Below are positions 24,258 to 31,918 of a stretch of 64,000 nucleotides of DNA, piece by piece. Every line of letters starts with the position of its first letter. The stretch's first letter is position 1. Position numbers and translations under genes: made by a program. Location: positions 40,362-104,361 of the forward strand of contig CAADSP010000110.1 in assembly GCA_900751755.1 (NCBI GenBank), read 5' to 3'. Under the pieces are notes generated by a model, which was not told the DNA's origin, did not search any database, and saw only the letters and a program-made list of their open reading frames with translations. Origin of the DNA: an uncultured Collinsella sp. (GTDB taxonomy: Bacteria > Actinomycetota > Coriobacteriia > Coriobacteriales > Coriobacteriaceae).

Positions 24258-24308
24258 GTCGTTGGGGACGTTCTTAAACGACTAGTCAAACAAGAACGTC
24301 CCCAACGA
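24258..24308. repeat. Family E hairpin
   Basis: GTCGTTGGGGACGTTCTT and AAGAACGTCCCCAACGAC are perfect 18-bp arms. The loop AAACGACTAGTCAAAC repeats part of the left arm. Confidence 0.8.
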
Positions 24309-24317
24309 CTACTTTGC

Positions 24318-24354
24318 GGGTAGCTAAAAGAGCCCCATCCTAAATTAGCTACCC
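24318..24354. repeat. Family F short hairpin
   Basis: GGGTAGCTAA/TTAGCTACCC stem with AAGAGCCCCATCCTAAA between. The sequence is related to the long element at 20773. Confidence 0.6.
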
Positions 24355-24376
24355 CGCCAACACCGCAGGTAGAGCA

Positions 24377-24528
24377 AAAGTCAGCGAAAGCCCACCAGAG
24401 CGAGCAAGGTGCCTTGAAACAAGGCGGCATTGACCTTTTTGGTCATGCCGCCGAAGCTGAAAGGCAGATTGCCGCTCTGGCGGGCTTGCAGCGTCGAGCC
24501 GTTACGCGGTTTGGTAAGACCGCGTAAC
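24377..24528 (-). repeat. Family A structured element, copy A2, directly after the DAHP synthase gene
   Basis: Read on the minus strand it begins at the DAHP synthase stop codon. P1 is GTTACGCGGTCT/AAACCGCGTAAC (24501-24528), with one G-T type change from A1. The outer stem is GCCCGCCAGAGCG/CGCTCTGGTGGGC, the TGCCTT/AAGGCA stem is present, and the inner stem GGCGGCATGACC/GGTCAATGCCGCC closes a loop AAAAA. CCGCAGGTAGAGCAAAAGTC follows (24363-24382). Confidence 0.85.
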
Positions 24529-25559
24529 TAAATCCGCTCCGCGATCTCGTGGATGAGGTAGTCGGTCTTTTCCCAGCCCAGGCACGGGTCGGTGATCGAC
24601 TTGCCAAAGACACCGCCGTCGACCGGCTGGTTGCCGTCCTCCAGGTAGGACTCGATCATAAAGCCCTTGACCAGCTTGGAGATGGACTCGTTGCGGCGGC
24701 AGCTGTCGAGCACCTCCTTGCAAATGCGATACTGCTCCAACGGACGCTTGCCCGAGTTGTCGTGGTTGCAGTCGATGACCGCTGCCGGATTGGCATAGCC
24801 GGCGTGCTCGGTATAGCGCTCGGCCAGGCGCTCCAGGTGCTCGTAGTGGTAGTTGGGGTAGGTGCGCCCATCGAGACCGATGTAGCCACGCATAACGGCG
24901 TGCGCGAGCGGATTGCCGTCGCACTCGACCTCCCAGTTGCGGAAGATAAAGCTCTGATGTGCCTGGGCGGCGTAGATGGAGTTGAGCATAACGGTGGTGG
25001 AACCGGCGGTGGGATTCTTCATGCCGACGGGTACCGAAATGCCGCTCGACACCAGGCGATGCTCCTGGTTTTCGACCGAGCGCGCGCCGACGGCAACGTA
25101 GCTCAGCAGGTCAACGAGGTATTGGTAGTTGGACGGATAGAGCATCTCGTCGGCGGTGAAGAAGCCCGTTTCCTCAATAACGCGCAGGTGCATATGGCGG
25201 ATGGCCTTGACGCCCTCGAGCAGGTCGTCGGGAGCCTCGGGGTTGGGGTTGTGCAGCAGGCCCTTGTAGCCGGTGCCCTTGGTGCGCGGCTTATTGGTGT
25301 AGACACGCGGAATGATGATGAGTTTGTTCTTGACCTCTTCGGCGACCTTGGCCAGTCGGTTCATGTACTCTAGCACCGAATCCTCGCGGTCAGCGGAGCA
25401 TGGGCCAATGATGAGCACCTTGCGCGCGTCCTCACCGGTAAAGACCTTGGCGACCTCGGAGTCGAATGCCTGCTTTTTGGCGGTAAGCTCAGCAGAAAGT
25501 GGCATTTCCTCGCGGATCTCCATGGGGATCGGCAGCCTGCGTTTGAATTCCATGGCCAT
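24528..25559 (-). CDS. aroF: 3-deoxy-7-phosphoheptulonate (DAHP) synthase
   Basis: First enzyme of the shikimate pathway. It condenses phosphoenolpyruvate with erythrose-4-phosphate. It has 343 residues of the class I (AroFGH) type: VLIIGPCSADRE, PRVYTNKPRTKGTGYKGL, the metal-ligand cysteine segment LIIGPC, GARSVENQEHR, VGMKNPTAGS and the C-terminal IESYLEDGNQP with SITDPCLGWE. Gene symbol among aroF/G/H is arbitrary, since feedback specificity cannot be read. The start ATG at 25557-25559 follows GAGGAGGCCCCGC. It is a single gene. No trp/tyr leader peptide or T-box was recognised upstream. Confidence 0.93.
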   Translation of the reverse strand: MAMEFKRRLPIPMEIREEMPLSAELTAKKQAFDSEVAKVFTGEDARKVLIIGPCSADREDSVLEYMNRLAKVAEEVKNKLIIIPRVYTNKPRTKGTGYKGLLHNPNPEAPDDLLEGVKAIRHMHLRVIEETGFFTADEMLYPSNYQYLVDLLSYVAVGARSVENQEHRLVSSGISVPVGMKNPTAGSTTVMLNSIYAAQAHQSFIFRNWEVECDGNPLAHAVMRGYIGLDGRTYPNYHYEHLERLAERYTEHAGYANPAAVIDCNHDNSGKRPLEQYRICKEVLDSCRRNESISKLVKGFMIESYLEDGNQPVDGGVFGKSITDPCLGWEKTDYLIHEIAERI

Positions 25560-25659
25560 GCGGGGCCTCCTCAATCTATAGAAAGAGCAAAAAGCGTATT
25601 GTCGAATGCACGGCATTATCCGCTGTCGCACGCTAAAGTGCAAGCCCTCGTCACCCCAA

Positions 25660-25711
25660 AACCTGCCAAAAAGGGACAGGTTTATTTTGGCAGGTTTTAT
25701 CTGGGTAAACG
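25660..25711 (+). repeat. Family D hairpin, copy D1
   Basis: CCTGCCAAAA/TTTTGGCAGG arms around AGGGACAGGTTTA, followed by TTTTATCTGGGTAAACG. The same 45 bases recur at 57697 (D2). It lies about 100 bases upstream of aroF, not at a gene end. Confidence 0.8.
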
Positions 25712-25785
25712 TCGGCGGATGTCGGGAGGGAGTGGCGCCGCGCGCGACCCTAAGGCTGTTGTCGGTTCCCCAGGAAACACCCCGC

Positions 25786-26012
25786 GGGCAAAAAATGCCA
25801 AATATGAGTACGGTTGCTATCTTGGTATCATATTGCCTTCGCAAAATAATAGACATAACAGCAAAATATGTTCATTAATACAAACACATATAAGTCAGCT
25901 ATAGGGCTGTTTGATCAATTTGGGGACGCGTGTAAGCCGTGAAAACGGCATTTGAGGCGGTTTTGGCTGTTACTAAAAAGGTAACAGTACTCATATTTGC
26001 CATTTTTTGCCC
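25786..26012. repeat. Family H separated inverted repeat
   Basis: GGGCAAAAAATGCCAAATAT followed by GAGTAC (25786-25811) is repeated inverted, with one mismatch, as GTACTCATATTTGCCATTTT to 26012. A small hairpin TGTTAC/GTAACA abuts the right arm. The enclosed 175 bases are unusually AT-rich for the window and show no gene. This, D1 and the terminator at 26074 account for the 580-base gap. Confidence 0.75.
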
Positions 26013-26073
26013 ACAGGGCCTCGAAGGGGCTGTCAATCAGGTCCCAGGGGAGGCGGTTCGAGGGCCGTGGAAC

Positions 26074-26108
26074 AAAAACGGGGGCGCAGGTTGCCCTGCG
26101 CCCCCGTT
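26074..26108 (-). terminator. Intrinsic terminator after the ABC exporter operon
   Basis: AACGGGGGCGCAGG/CCTGCGCCCCCGTT stem. On the minus strand it runs into TTTTTGTTC. Confidence 0.92.
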
Positions 26109-26139
26109 CTCGGGCGTTATCCGTTCCCCGCGGCAGAAT

Positions 26140-27996
26140 TTACGCCGCCTCGTCGAACTGCGAGTTGTACAGGTCGGCGTAGAAGCCGCCTTGGGCGAGT
26201 AACTCGTCGTGCGTGCCCTTCTCGACGATGTCGCCGTCGCGAATTACCAAGATCACGTCGGCGTTGCGGATCGTGGACAGGCGGTGCGCGATGACAAAGC
26301 TGGTGCGGCCCTGCATCAGCGCATCCATGGCGCGCTGAATGAGCTCCTCGGTACGGGTATCGACGTTGGAAGTTGCCTCGTCCAAAATCAGCGCCGGACG
26401 GTCAGCCAAAATGGCGCGGGCGATGGTCACGAGTTGGCGCTGGCCCTGCGACAGGTTGGTGCCTTCCTCGTTGATCATAAAGTCGTAGCCGCCGGCGAGC
26501 GTATGGATAAAGTGATCGCAGCGTGCGGCGCGTGCAGCGGCCTCGACTTCGGCATCGCTTGCATCGGGGCGTCCGTAGCGGATGTTCTCGCGGATGGTGC
26601 CGTTAAACAGCCAGGTATCCTGCAGCACCATAGCAAACTCGCCGCGCAGCGCCGCGCGATCCCAGTCTCGCACGTCAATACCCTCGACGTGCAGCGAACC
26701 GCCGTCCACATCGTAGAAGCGCTGCAGCAGCTTGATGAGCGTGGTCTTGCCGGCGCCGGTGGGGCCGACGATGGCGATGGTCTGGCCGGGCTGCGCCTCG
26801 CAGCTAAAGTCGTGGATGATGGTCTTGTCGGGCGTGTAGCCAAACTTGACATGGTCGAACTCCACGTGGCCGGGGCGCTTCTCGGGAATCTGCGCGTCGG
26901 CCTTCTGCTCCTCCTCGGGCGCGGCCAGGAACTCAAAGACGCGCTCGGTGGCGGCAGCCATCGACTGCATCGTGTTGCTCACGTTGCCCAGTTGCTGCAC
27001 GGGCTGCGTAAAGTTGCGCACGTACTGAATAAAGCTCTGAATATCGCCAGGCGTGGCATTGCCGGTCAGCGCGAGCTGCGCGCCCACCACGACGACGCCT
27101 ACGTAACCCATGTTGCCCACCAGGCTCATGAGCGGCATCATCAGGCCCGACAGGAACTGCGAGCGCCAGCCACTAATAAACAGGCGGTCGTTTTGACGGT
27201 CGAACTCCTCGATTGAGGCCTCGGCGCGGTCGAACACCTGAATGACGTTCTGGCCGGCAAAGTCCTCCTCGATGATGCCGTTGACGGTGCCCAGGACCTG
27301 CTGCTGCTCGCGGAAGTACGGCTGCGAGAAGTGAATCATCACCATCAAGATAATTGCGGCTGCCGGTAGCGTGAGCACGGTGACGCCGGTGAGCGGCAAG
27401 CTGATCGAGAGCATCATGATGAGCACGCCGATAATCTGCGTGACCGACGTGATAAGCTGCGTCACGCTCTGGTTGAGCGACTGACCCAGCGTATCGACGT
27501 CGTTGGTGATGCGGCTGAGCACGTCGCCCTTGCTGTGGCCGTTGAAGTAGCTCATCGGTACGACGGCGATCTTGGCGGCAATCTCCTTGCGCATGCGGTA
27601 GCAGATCTTTTGCGTGACGCCGGTCATGAGCCAGCCCTGGATTAGACTGCAGATAGAGCTCGCCAGATACAGGCAGAGCAAAAAGCCGAGCGTCTTGGCA
27701 ATCCAGGCAAAGTCGACATCGCCGGTGCCGTTGACCTTGGCAACCAAGCCCTCGAACAGTTTGGTGGTAACCTGGCCGAGCACCTTGGGCCCCACAATGT
27801 TAAAGATGACCGAGCACACGGCAAAGGCGACGGCGGTAAACACGGCAATCTTGTGCTGGCCGATATAGCCGAGCAGCTGCCTCATGGTGCCCTTAAAGTC
27901 CTTGGCCTTTTCGCCGCGACGCATGCCGCCCATGCGGCCCATGGGACCACGCTGGCGGGTGGGCTTGGGAATCTGAGTCTTGGTCTCGTCTGCCAT
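26140..27996 (-). CDS. ABC exporter half-transporter with canonical nucleotide site
   Basis: Type IV (multidrug-exporter-like) ABC half-transporter of 618 residues. A basic N-terminus (about 1-35) precedes six membrane segments and a C-terminal ATPase domain: Walker A GPTGAGKTT, Q-loop MVLQDTWLFNGTIREN, signature NLSQGQRQLVTIARA, Walker B ALILDEATSNVD with catalytic Glu, and H-loop FVIAHRLS. The LSQGQ signature departs from LSGGQ, as seen in heterodimeric exporters. Its start overlaps the stop of the partner gene (TAATG). Last gene of a MarR-ABC-ABC operon. Confidence 0.94.
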   Translation of the reverse strand: MADETKTQIPKPTRQRGPMGRMGGMRRGEKAKDFKGTMRQLLGYIGQHKIAVFTAVAFAVCSVIFNIVGPKVLGQVTTKLFEGLVAKVNGTGDVDFAWIAKTLGFLLCLYLASSICSLIQGWLMTGVTQKICYRMRKEIAAKIAVVPMSYFNGHSKGDVLSRITNDVDTLGQSLNQSVTQLITSVTQIIGVLIMMLSISLPLTGVTVLTLPAAAIILMVMIHFSQPYFREQQQVLGTVNGIIEEDFAGQNVIQVFDRAEASIEEFDRQNDRLFISGWRSQFLSGLMMPLMSLVGNMGYVGVVVVGAQLALTGNATPGDIQSFIQYVRNFTQPVQQLGNVSNTMQSMAAATERVFEFLAAPEEEQKADAQIPEKRPGHVEFDHVKFGYTPDKTIIHDFSCEAQPGQTIAIVGPTGAGKTTLIKLLQRFYDVDGGSLHVEGIDVRDWDRAALRGEFAMVLQDTWLFNGTIRENIRYGRPDASDAEVEAAARAARCDHFIHTLAGGYDFMINEEGTNLSQGQRQLVTIARAILADRPALILDEATSNVDTRTEELIQRAMDALMQGRTSFVIAHRLSTIRNADVILVIRDGDIVEKGTHDELLAQGGFYADLYNSQFDEAA

Positions 27997-30362
27997 TAGC
28001 GCTCGCCTCCTTCCGTGATGGCTGCAATTTCTTCTTGGGTAAGCCCTAGCTCTTCGGCGGAAAGCTGCGACTGTGCGATCTCCAGGTATGCCGGGCAGTT
28101 GTGCAGCAGCTCCTCGTGCGTGCCGGTGCCCACCACGTGGCCGTCGTCGAGCACGATGATTTGATCGGCGTGCATGATGGTCGCGATGCGCTGGGCCACG
28201 ACCACGAGTGCGGCGTTGGTAACGTTTTTGGCCAGCTCTTCGCGCAGACGCGCGTCGGTCTTGTAGTCGAGGGCGCTAAACGAGTCATCGAACACCACGA
28301 CCTCGGGCTTTTTGGCCAACGCGCGGGCGATGGCCAGACGTTGGCGCTGACCGCCCGAAACATTGGAACCGCCCTGGCTGATGGGGGAGTCGTAGCCGCC
28401 CTCGCGCCCGGCGATAAAGTCCTCCGCCTGGGCGACGCGTGCCGCCTGGCGCATATCCTCGTCACTCACCATATCGCCGGCAAACTTGAGGTTGCTCTCG
28501 ACGGTGCCCGAGAACAGGCGACCCTGCTGCGGGATATAACCAATACGGCGGCGCAGCTCGGAAAGGGTCATGTCGCGCACGTCGATGCCGTCGAGCGAAA
28601 TGCTGCCGCCCGTGACGTCGTATAAGCGCGGGATCAGCTGCACGAGCGTAGATTTGCCCGAGCCCGTGGAGCCAATGATGCCGAGCATCTGACCGGCATG
28701 CGTGGTGAAGTTCACACCGCTAATGACGTCGGCGCGGGCATCGGGGTACTGGAAGCTCACGTCGCGGAAGGTGAGCTCACCGCGCGGCGAGCTGGCCGCG
28801 GGCAGTTTGGGCGAGGCAGGGTCGTTGATGCTCGTGGGGCAGGTGATGACCTCATCTACGCGCTCGGCTGCGACCTCGGCACGGGGCAGGATGACCGAAA
28901 CCATGGTGAGGATCATAAACGCCATGACGATCTGCATGGTGTAGGAGATAAACGCCATCATGTTGCCGACCTGCATCACGCCGTCGGACACGCCCTGCGC
29001 GCCAAACCAGACGATAAGCACGGTGATGCAGTTCATGACGAGCATCATGAGCGGCATCATAAAGCTCATGGCGCGGTTGGTGTAGAGCTGCGTGGTCATT
29101 AGGTCGAGCGAAGCCTTGTCAAAACGCTCGAGCTCATGTTCCTCGCGGTTGAACGAGCGGATGGGCATAAGGCCGTCGAGCAGCTCGCGGGCGGTAAGGT
29201 TCACACGGTCCACAAAGCTCTGCATCTTTTTGAACTTGGGCATGGTGAGGCCCATAAGCACGCCGACGACGGCCGAGACCGCGATGATGGCAACGGCGAT
29301 GGTCCACTCCAGGCCGGTATGGTTGGCCAGGACGCGCATGACGGCGACGATGCCCATGACGGGGGCCATCAGACACATGCGGATAAACAGAGTTGCGGCC
29401 ATCTGGATCTGCTGAATGTCGTTGGTGCAGCGGGTGATGAGCGAGGCCTGGCTAAACTTGCCCACCTCGGCCGGCGAGAAGTGCATAACCTTGTTGAAGG
29501 TCTCGCGGCGCAGGTCGCGGGCGATGGAGCAGGCGGTGCGCGAAGCCACGGCACCGGTCAGGATGGTGGCGACGAGCGACACGAGACACAGTCCAAACAT
29601 CGTGGTCGCCATGCGGCTCAGGTAGGCGTTCTGCACGTCGGCGGGGTCGATGCCCTGCGCCTTGTACTCGTCCTGTACATAGCTCACGGCGCGCTGGGTG
29701 ACGATGGAGCCCGACATGGAGCCCATTTTGTCCGCCATTTGGTTGGCGCCCTCGACGAGCTTGCTTTGGTCTACCAGACCGCCCTCGACACCCAGGCGCA
29801 GGCTCTTCATAGTGATCTTACCGCCGTCGGCATCAATCTGCTTTTGCATGTTCTGCGCCGCCGCGGCCTTCTGCTGCATCTCGGCGAGCTGCTCGGGCGT
29901 CATCGCTGCCATTTGCTCGGGGGTGGGCATGGCCTGGGCAGCGTTGTCGTCTTTCTCGCTGGACGAGCCCATCATGTCGCCCATGGAGTTGGCGTCGATG
30001 CCCTGGTTGAGCGAAAGGACAACAGTCTCGGGCAGGCTCATAATGTCGGCAATCTTGCCTCCATCGGCACGCTCTTCCTCGGTGCCCTCGTACGTTCGAA
30101 TGTCGTTTTTGTCAGCCTTGCTAAACACGGCCTCCACAGCCTTGGCGTCCTTGGCGCTCATAAAGAGTTCGAGGTCGTCGAGCGATTCGGCGCGGATGGT
30201 GTCGGGTACGGGCGACGCGATGCCGCCTTGCTGCACACCCACGTCGACGATGTCGCTCATATAGGTAGGCAGCGCCAGATCGGCGTTGCAGCTGATTACG
30301 ATAAGTACGATAGCTGCGAACAGTGCCAGGATATGTTTTTTAAAGAGCTTGAGAATCCTCAC
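27996..30362 (-). CDS. ABC exporter half-transporter with degenerate nucleotide site and large external insert
   Basis: Partner half-transporter, 788 residues. After the first membrane helix a hydrophilic insert (about residues 50-245, Met/Gln/Ala/Asp-rich with QMAAMTPEQLAEMQQ) precedes the remaining membrane helices. Its length is unusual for this family. The ATPase domain has Walker A GSTGSGKST and signature NVSGGQRQR. Walker B ends FDDSFSALD, with Asp in place of catalytic Glu. The H-loop reads VVAQRIAT, with Gln in place of His. This is the degenerate site of a heterodimeric exporter. The start overlaps the end of the MarR gene (ATGA). Substrate unknown. Confidence 0.94.
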   Translation of the reverse strand: MRILKLFKKHILALFAAIVLIVISCNADLALPTYMSDIVDVGVQQGGIASPVPDTIRAESLDDLELFMSAKDAKAVEAVFSKADKNDIRTYEGTEEERADGGKIADIMSLPETVVLSLNQGIDANSMGDMMGSSSEKDDNAAQAMPTPEQMAAMTPEQLAEMQQKAAAAQNMQKQIDADGGKITMKSLRLGVEGGLVDQSKLVEGANQMADKMGSMSGSIVTQRAVSYVQDEYKAQGIDPADVQNAYLSRMATTMFGLCLVSLVATILTGAVASRTACSIARDLRRETFNKVMHFSPAEVGKFSQASLITRCTNDIQQIQMAATLFIRMCLMAPVMGIVAVMRVLANHTGLEWTIAVAIIAVSAVVGVLMGLTMPKFKKMQSFVDRVNLTARELLDGLMPIRSFNREEHELERFDKASLDLMTTQLYTNRAMSFMMPLMMLVMNCITVLIVWFGAQGVSDGVMQVGNMMAFISYTMQIVMAFMILTMVSVILPRAEVAAERVDEVITCPTSINDPASPKLPAASSPRGELTFRDVSFQYPDARADVISGVNFTTHAGQMLGIIGSTGSGKSTLVQLIPRLYDVTGGSISLDGIDVRDMTLSELRRRIGYIPQQGRLFSGTVESNLKFAGDMVSDEDMRQAARVAQAEDFIAGREGGYDSPISQGGSNVSGGQRQRLAIARALAKKPEVVVFDDSFSALDYKTDARLREELAKNVTNAALVVVAQRIATIMHADQIIVLDDGHVVGTGTHEELLHNCPAYLEIAQSQLSAEELGLTQEEIAAITEGGER

Positions 30363-30808
30363 TCGGCATCTCTCCTTTCTTGATTGCGGTCGATAATTTC
30401 GTTGGCACGTCTAAGAAGGCGCACCATCTCTTGGGTATCTGTTTCGCCAAGCTGCTCGAGGAAGGCCGCGGTGCGGTCCTCGAATTCCCGACGTTTGATT
30501 TCGATAACCTGGAATCCTTTGTCGGTCACCGTGACGTGTACGCGACGACGGTCGGTCTTTGAGTGCTCGCGCTCGACCCAGCCCTTGGCCTCGAGGGCGC
30601 GCAGGATATTGGCGATGCGGGCGCTCGAGACCCAGGCGCGATCAGCGAGTTCGCTCGGCGTGAGCGAGCCGCCGGCGCGCATGAGGGCGCGCATGACGGC
30701 CATCTCGCCACCCAGAGCCTGGTCGGCAAAGCGCGAAACGCGCTGGTGCATGCTGCCAAACTCGGTAAAGAGCTGACGCCCAAGCTCATGGAAATCGGTA
30801 TCTTCCAC
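30359..30808 (-). CDS. MarR-family regulator of the ABC exporter
   Basis: Dimeric winged-helix repressor of 149 residues. LTPSELADRAWVSSARIANI and the wing segment EREHSKTDRRRVHVTVT (about residues 77-93) are typical of MarR proteins. The start is a GTG at 30806-30808 preceded by TTAGGGGTTTTCG. It is the first gene of an operon with two overlapping ABC genes, so it likely controls exporter expression in response to an exported compound. A 15-bp perfect inverted repeat overlaps its start codon. Confidence 0.9.
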   Translation of the reverse strand: MEDTDFHELGRQLFTEFGSMHQRVSRFADQALGGEMAVMRALMRAGGSLTPSELADRAWVSSARIANILRALEAKGWVEREHSKTDRRRVHVTVTDKGFQVIEIKRREFEDRTAAFLEQLGETDTQEMVRLLRRANEIIDRNQERRDAE

Positions 30809-30854
30809 CGAAAACCCCTAACACTAGAAACTATTTTCGGTGGAAGATGATACC
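30797..30854. promoter_or_regulatory. Inverted repeat at the MarR start, probable autoregulatory operator
   Basis: ATCTTCCACCGAAAA (30800-30814) and TTTTCGGTGGAAGAT (30834-30848) are perfect complements. One arm covers the first codons of the MarR gene and the other lies 26 bases upstream. It could be a MarR binding site pair or an mRNA hairpin that masks the ribosome site. Confidence 0.6.
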
Positions 30855-30993
30855 CCCATACGCGGGCCTCATACAGTAGGCAATATTAAGAGCTCATTAA
30901 GACTTAAAATCATTCAATTGCTAAAGCGTTTCAAAGAACTATCATGCCCGCGGTTAGGCGAGGGGTTGTCACCACCATGACGACTGGGACTCA

Positions 30994-30999
30994 TATAAT
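30994..30999 (+). promoter_or_regulatory. Candidate -10 element for the SDR gene
   Basis: TATAAT, 62 bases before the SDR start. A TTGTCA at 30966 is slightly far for a -35. Confidence 0.4.
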
Positions 31000-31060
31000 C
31001 GCCACGTGCGATGCTCCAACTTCCCGCAAGGAGACACCTTACATAAAGGGGGATGGAGTC

Positions 31061-31810
31061 ATGGCATTTGACTTCACGGGCAAGACCGCGATTGTCACGG
31101 GCGGCACTCAGGGCATTGGCCTCGAGATCGCCAAGGGCATCGTCGCGGGCGGCGGACATGTCGCGCTCATCGCAAGGAACGCTGCTAAGGGCGAGGCCGC
31201 AGTGGCCGAGCTTGGCGAGGGCAACAAGTTCTATCAGCTCGATGTCGCCGATGCGCCCAAGGCGCGCGAGACCGTCGAGCAGATTTTTACGGACCTGCCG
31301 CAAACCAACATCTTGATTAACTGCGCTGGCGTCATCAGCACCAAGAAGTTCGACGAGATCGATGACACCGAGTGGCGTCGCACCATCGACATCAACCTCA
31401 ATGGTACGTTTACCATGATGAATGCCGTGTACCCGCACTTTAAGGCGGCCCATGCCGGCACGATCGTCAACGTGAGCTCTGTTGCTGGCAAGATCGGCGG
31501 CGGCCTGCTCGGCACCGCGGCTTATGCGAGCTCCAAGGCCGGTGTTAACGGTCTAACCAAGGCAGTCGCCAAGGAAGGCGGCAAGTTTGGCGTTCGCTGC
31601 AACGCTGTATGCCCGTCGCTCACGCTTACCGATATGACCTCGATCCTCTCTGACGAGAACTCTCAGCGCATCATCAACGGTATTCCTCTGGGCCGTGCCG
31701 CCCAGGCCAGCGAGCCTGCGCAGATGGTGCTCTTCTTTGCCTCCGACCTCGCCAGCTTCGTGAACGGCGAGATCGGTGACTGCGACGGTGGCATCGTTCT
31801 GGACGGGTAA
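31061..31810 (+). CDS. Short-chain dehydrogenase/reductase, probably sugar-acid active
   Basis: NAD(P)-dependent oxidoreductase of 249 residues. The nucleotide motif is TGGTQGIG (13-20), the NAG variant NCAG is at 87-90, and the catalytic pattern has Ser139/140 with Tyr155-x3-Lys159 (YASSK). A C-terminal GGIVLDG closes the fold. The closest functional guess comes from context: a KdgT-type 2-keto-3-deoxygluconate permease follows after 108 bases. A keto-sugar-acid reductase such as a KduD or gluconate 5-dehydrogenase type is therefore plausible. The sequence alone does not prove it. The ATG at 31061 has GGGGGATGGAGTC upstream. Confidence 0.88.
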   Translation: MAFDFTGKTAIVTGGTQGIGLEIAKGIVAGGGHVALIARNAAKGEAAVAELGEGNKFYQLDVADAPKARETVEQIFTDLPQTNILINCAGVISTKKFDEIDDTEWRRTIDINLNGTFTMMNAVYPHFKAAHAGTIVNVSSVAGKIGGGLLGTAAYASSKAGVNGLTKAVAKEGGKFGVRCNAVCPSLTLTDMTSILSDENSQRIINGIPLGRAAQASEPAQMVLFFASDLASFVNGEIGDCDGGIVLDG

Positions 31811-31832
31811 TACCCCGCGGTGATCGTTTGGC

Positions 31833-31868
31833 GGCGACCCTGGCGACTCGGGGTTGTCGCCTTCTTTC
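31833..31868 (+). terminator. Weak hairpin after the SDR gene
   Basis: GGCGACCC...GGGTTGTCGCC stem followed by TTCTTTC. It may reduce read-through into the permease gene. Confidence 0.5.
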
Positions 31869-31918
31869 TGACATAGGCGCGTGCGGCTACGAATCGCATG
31901 CATCCAAAGGAGATATAT

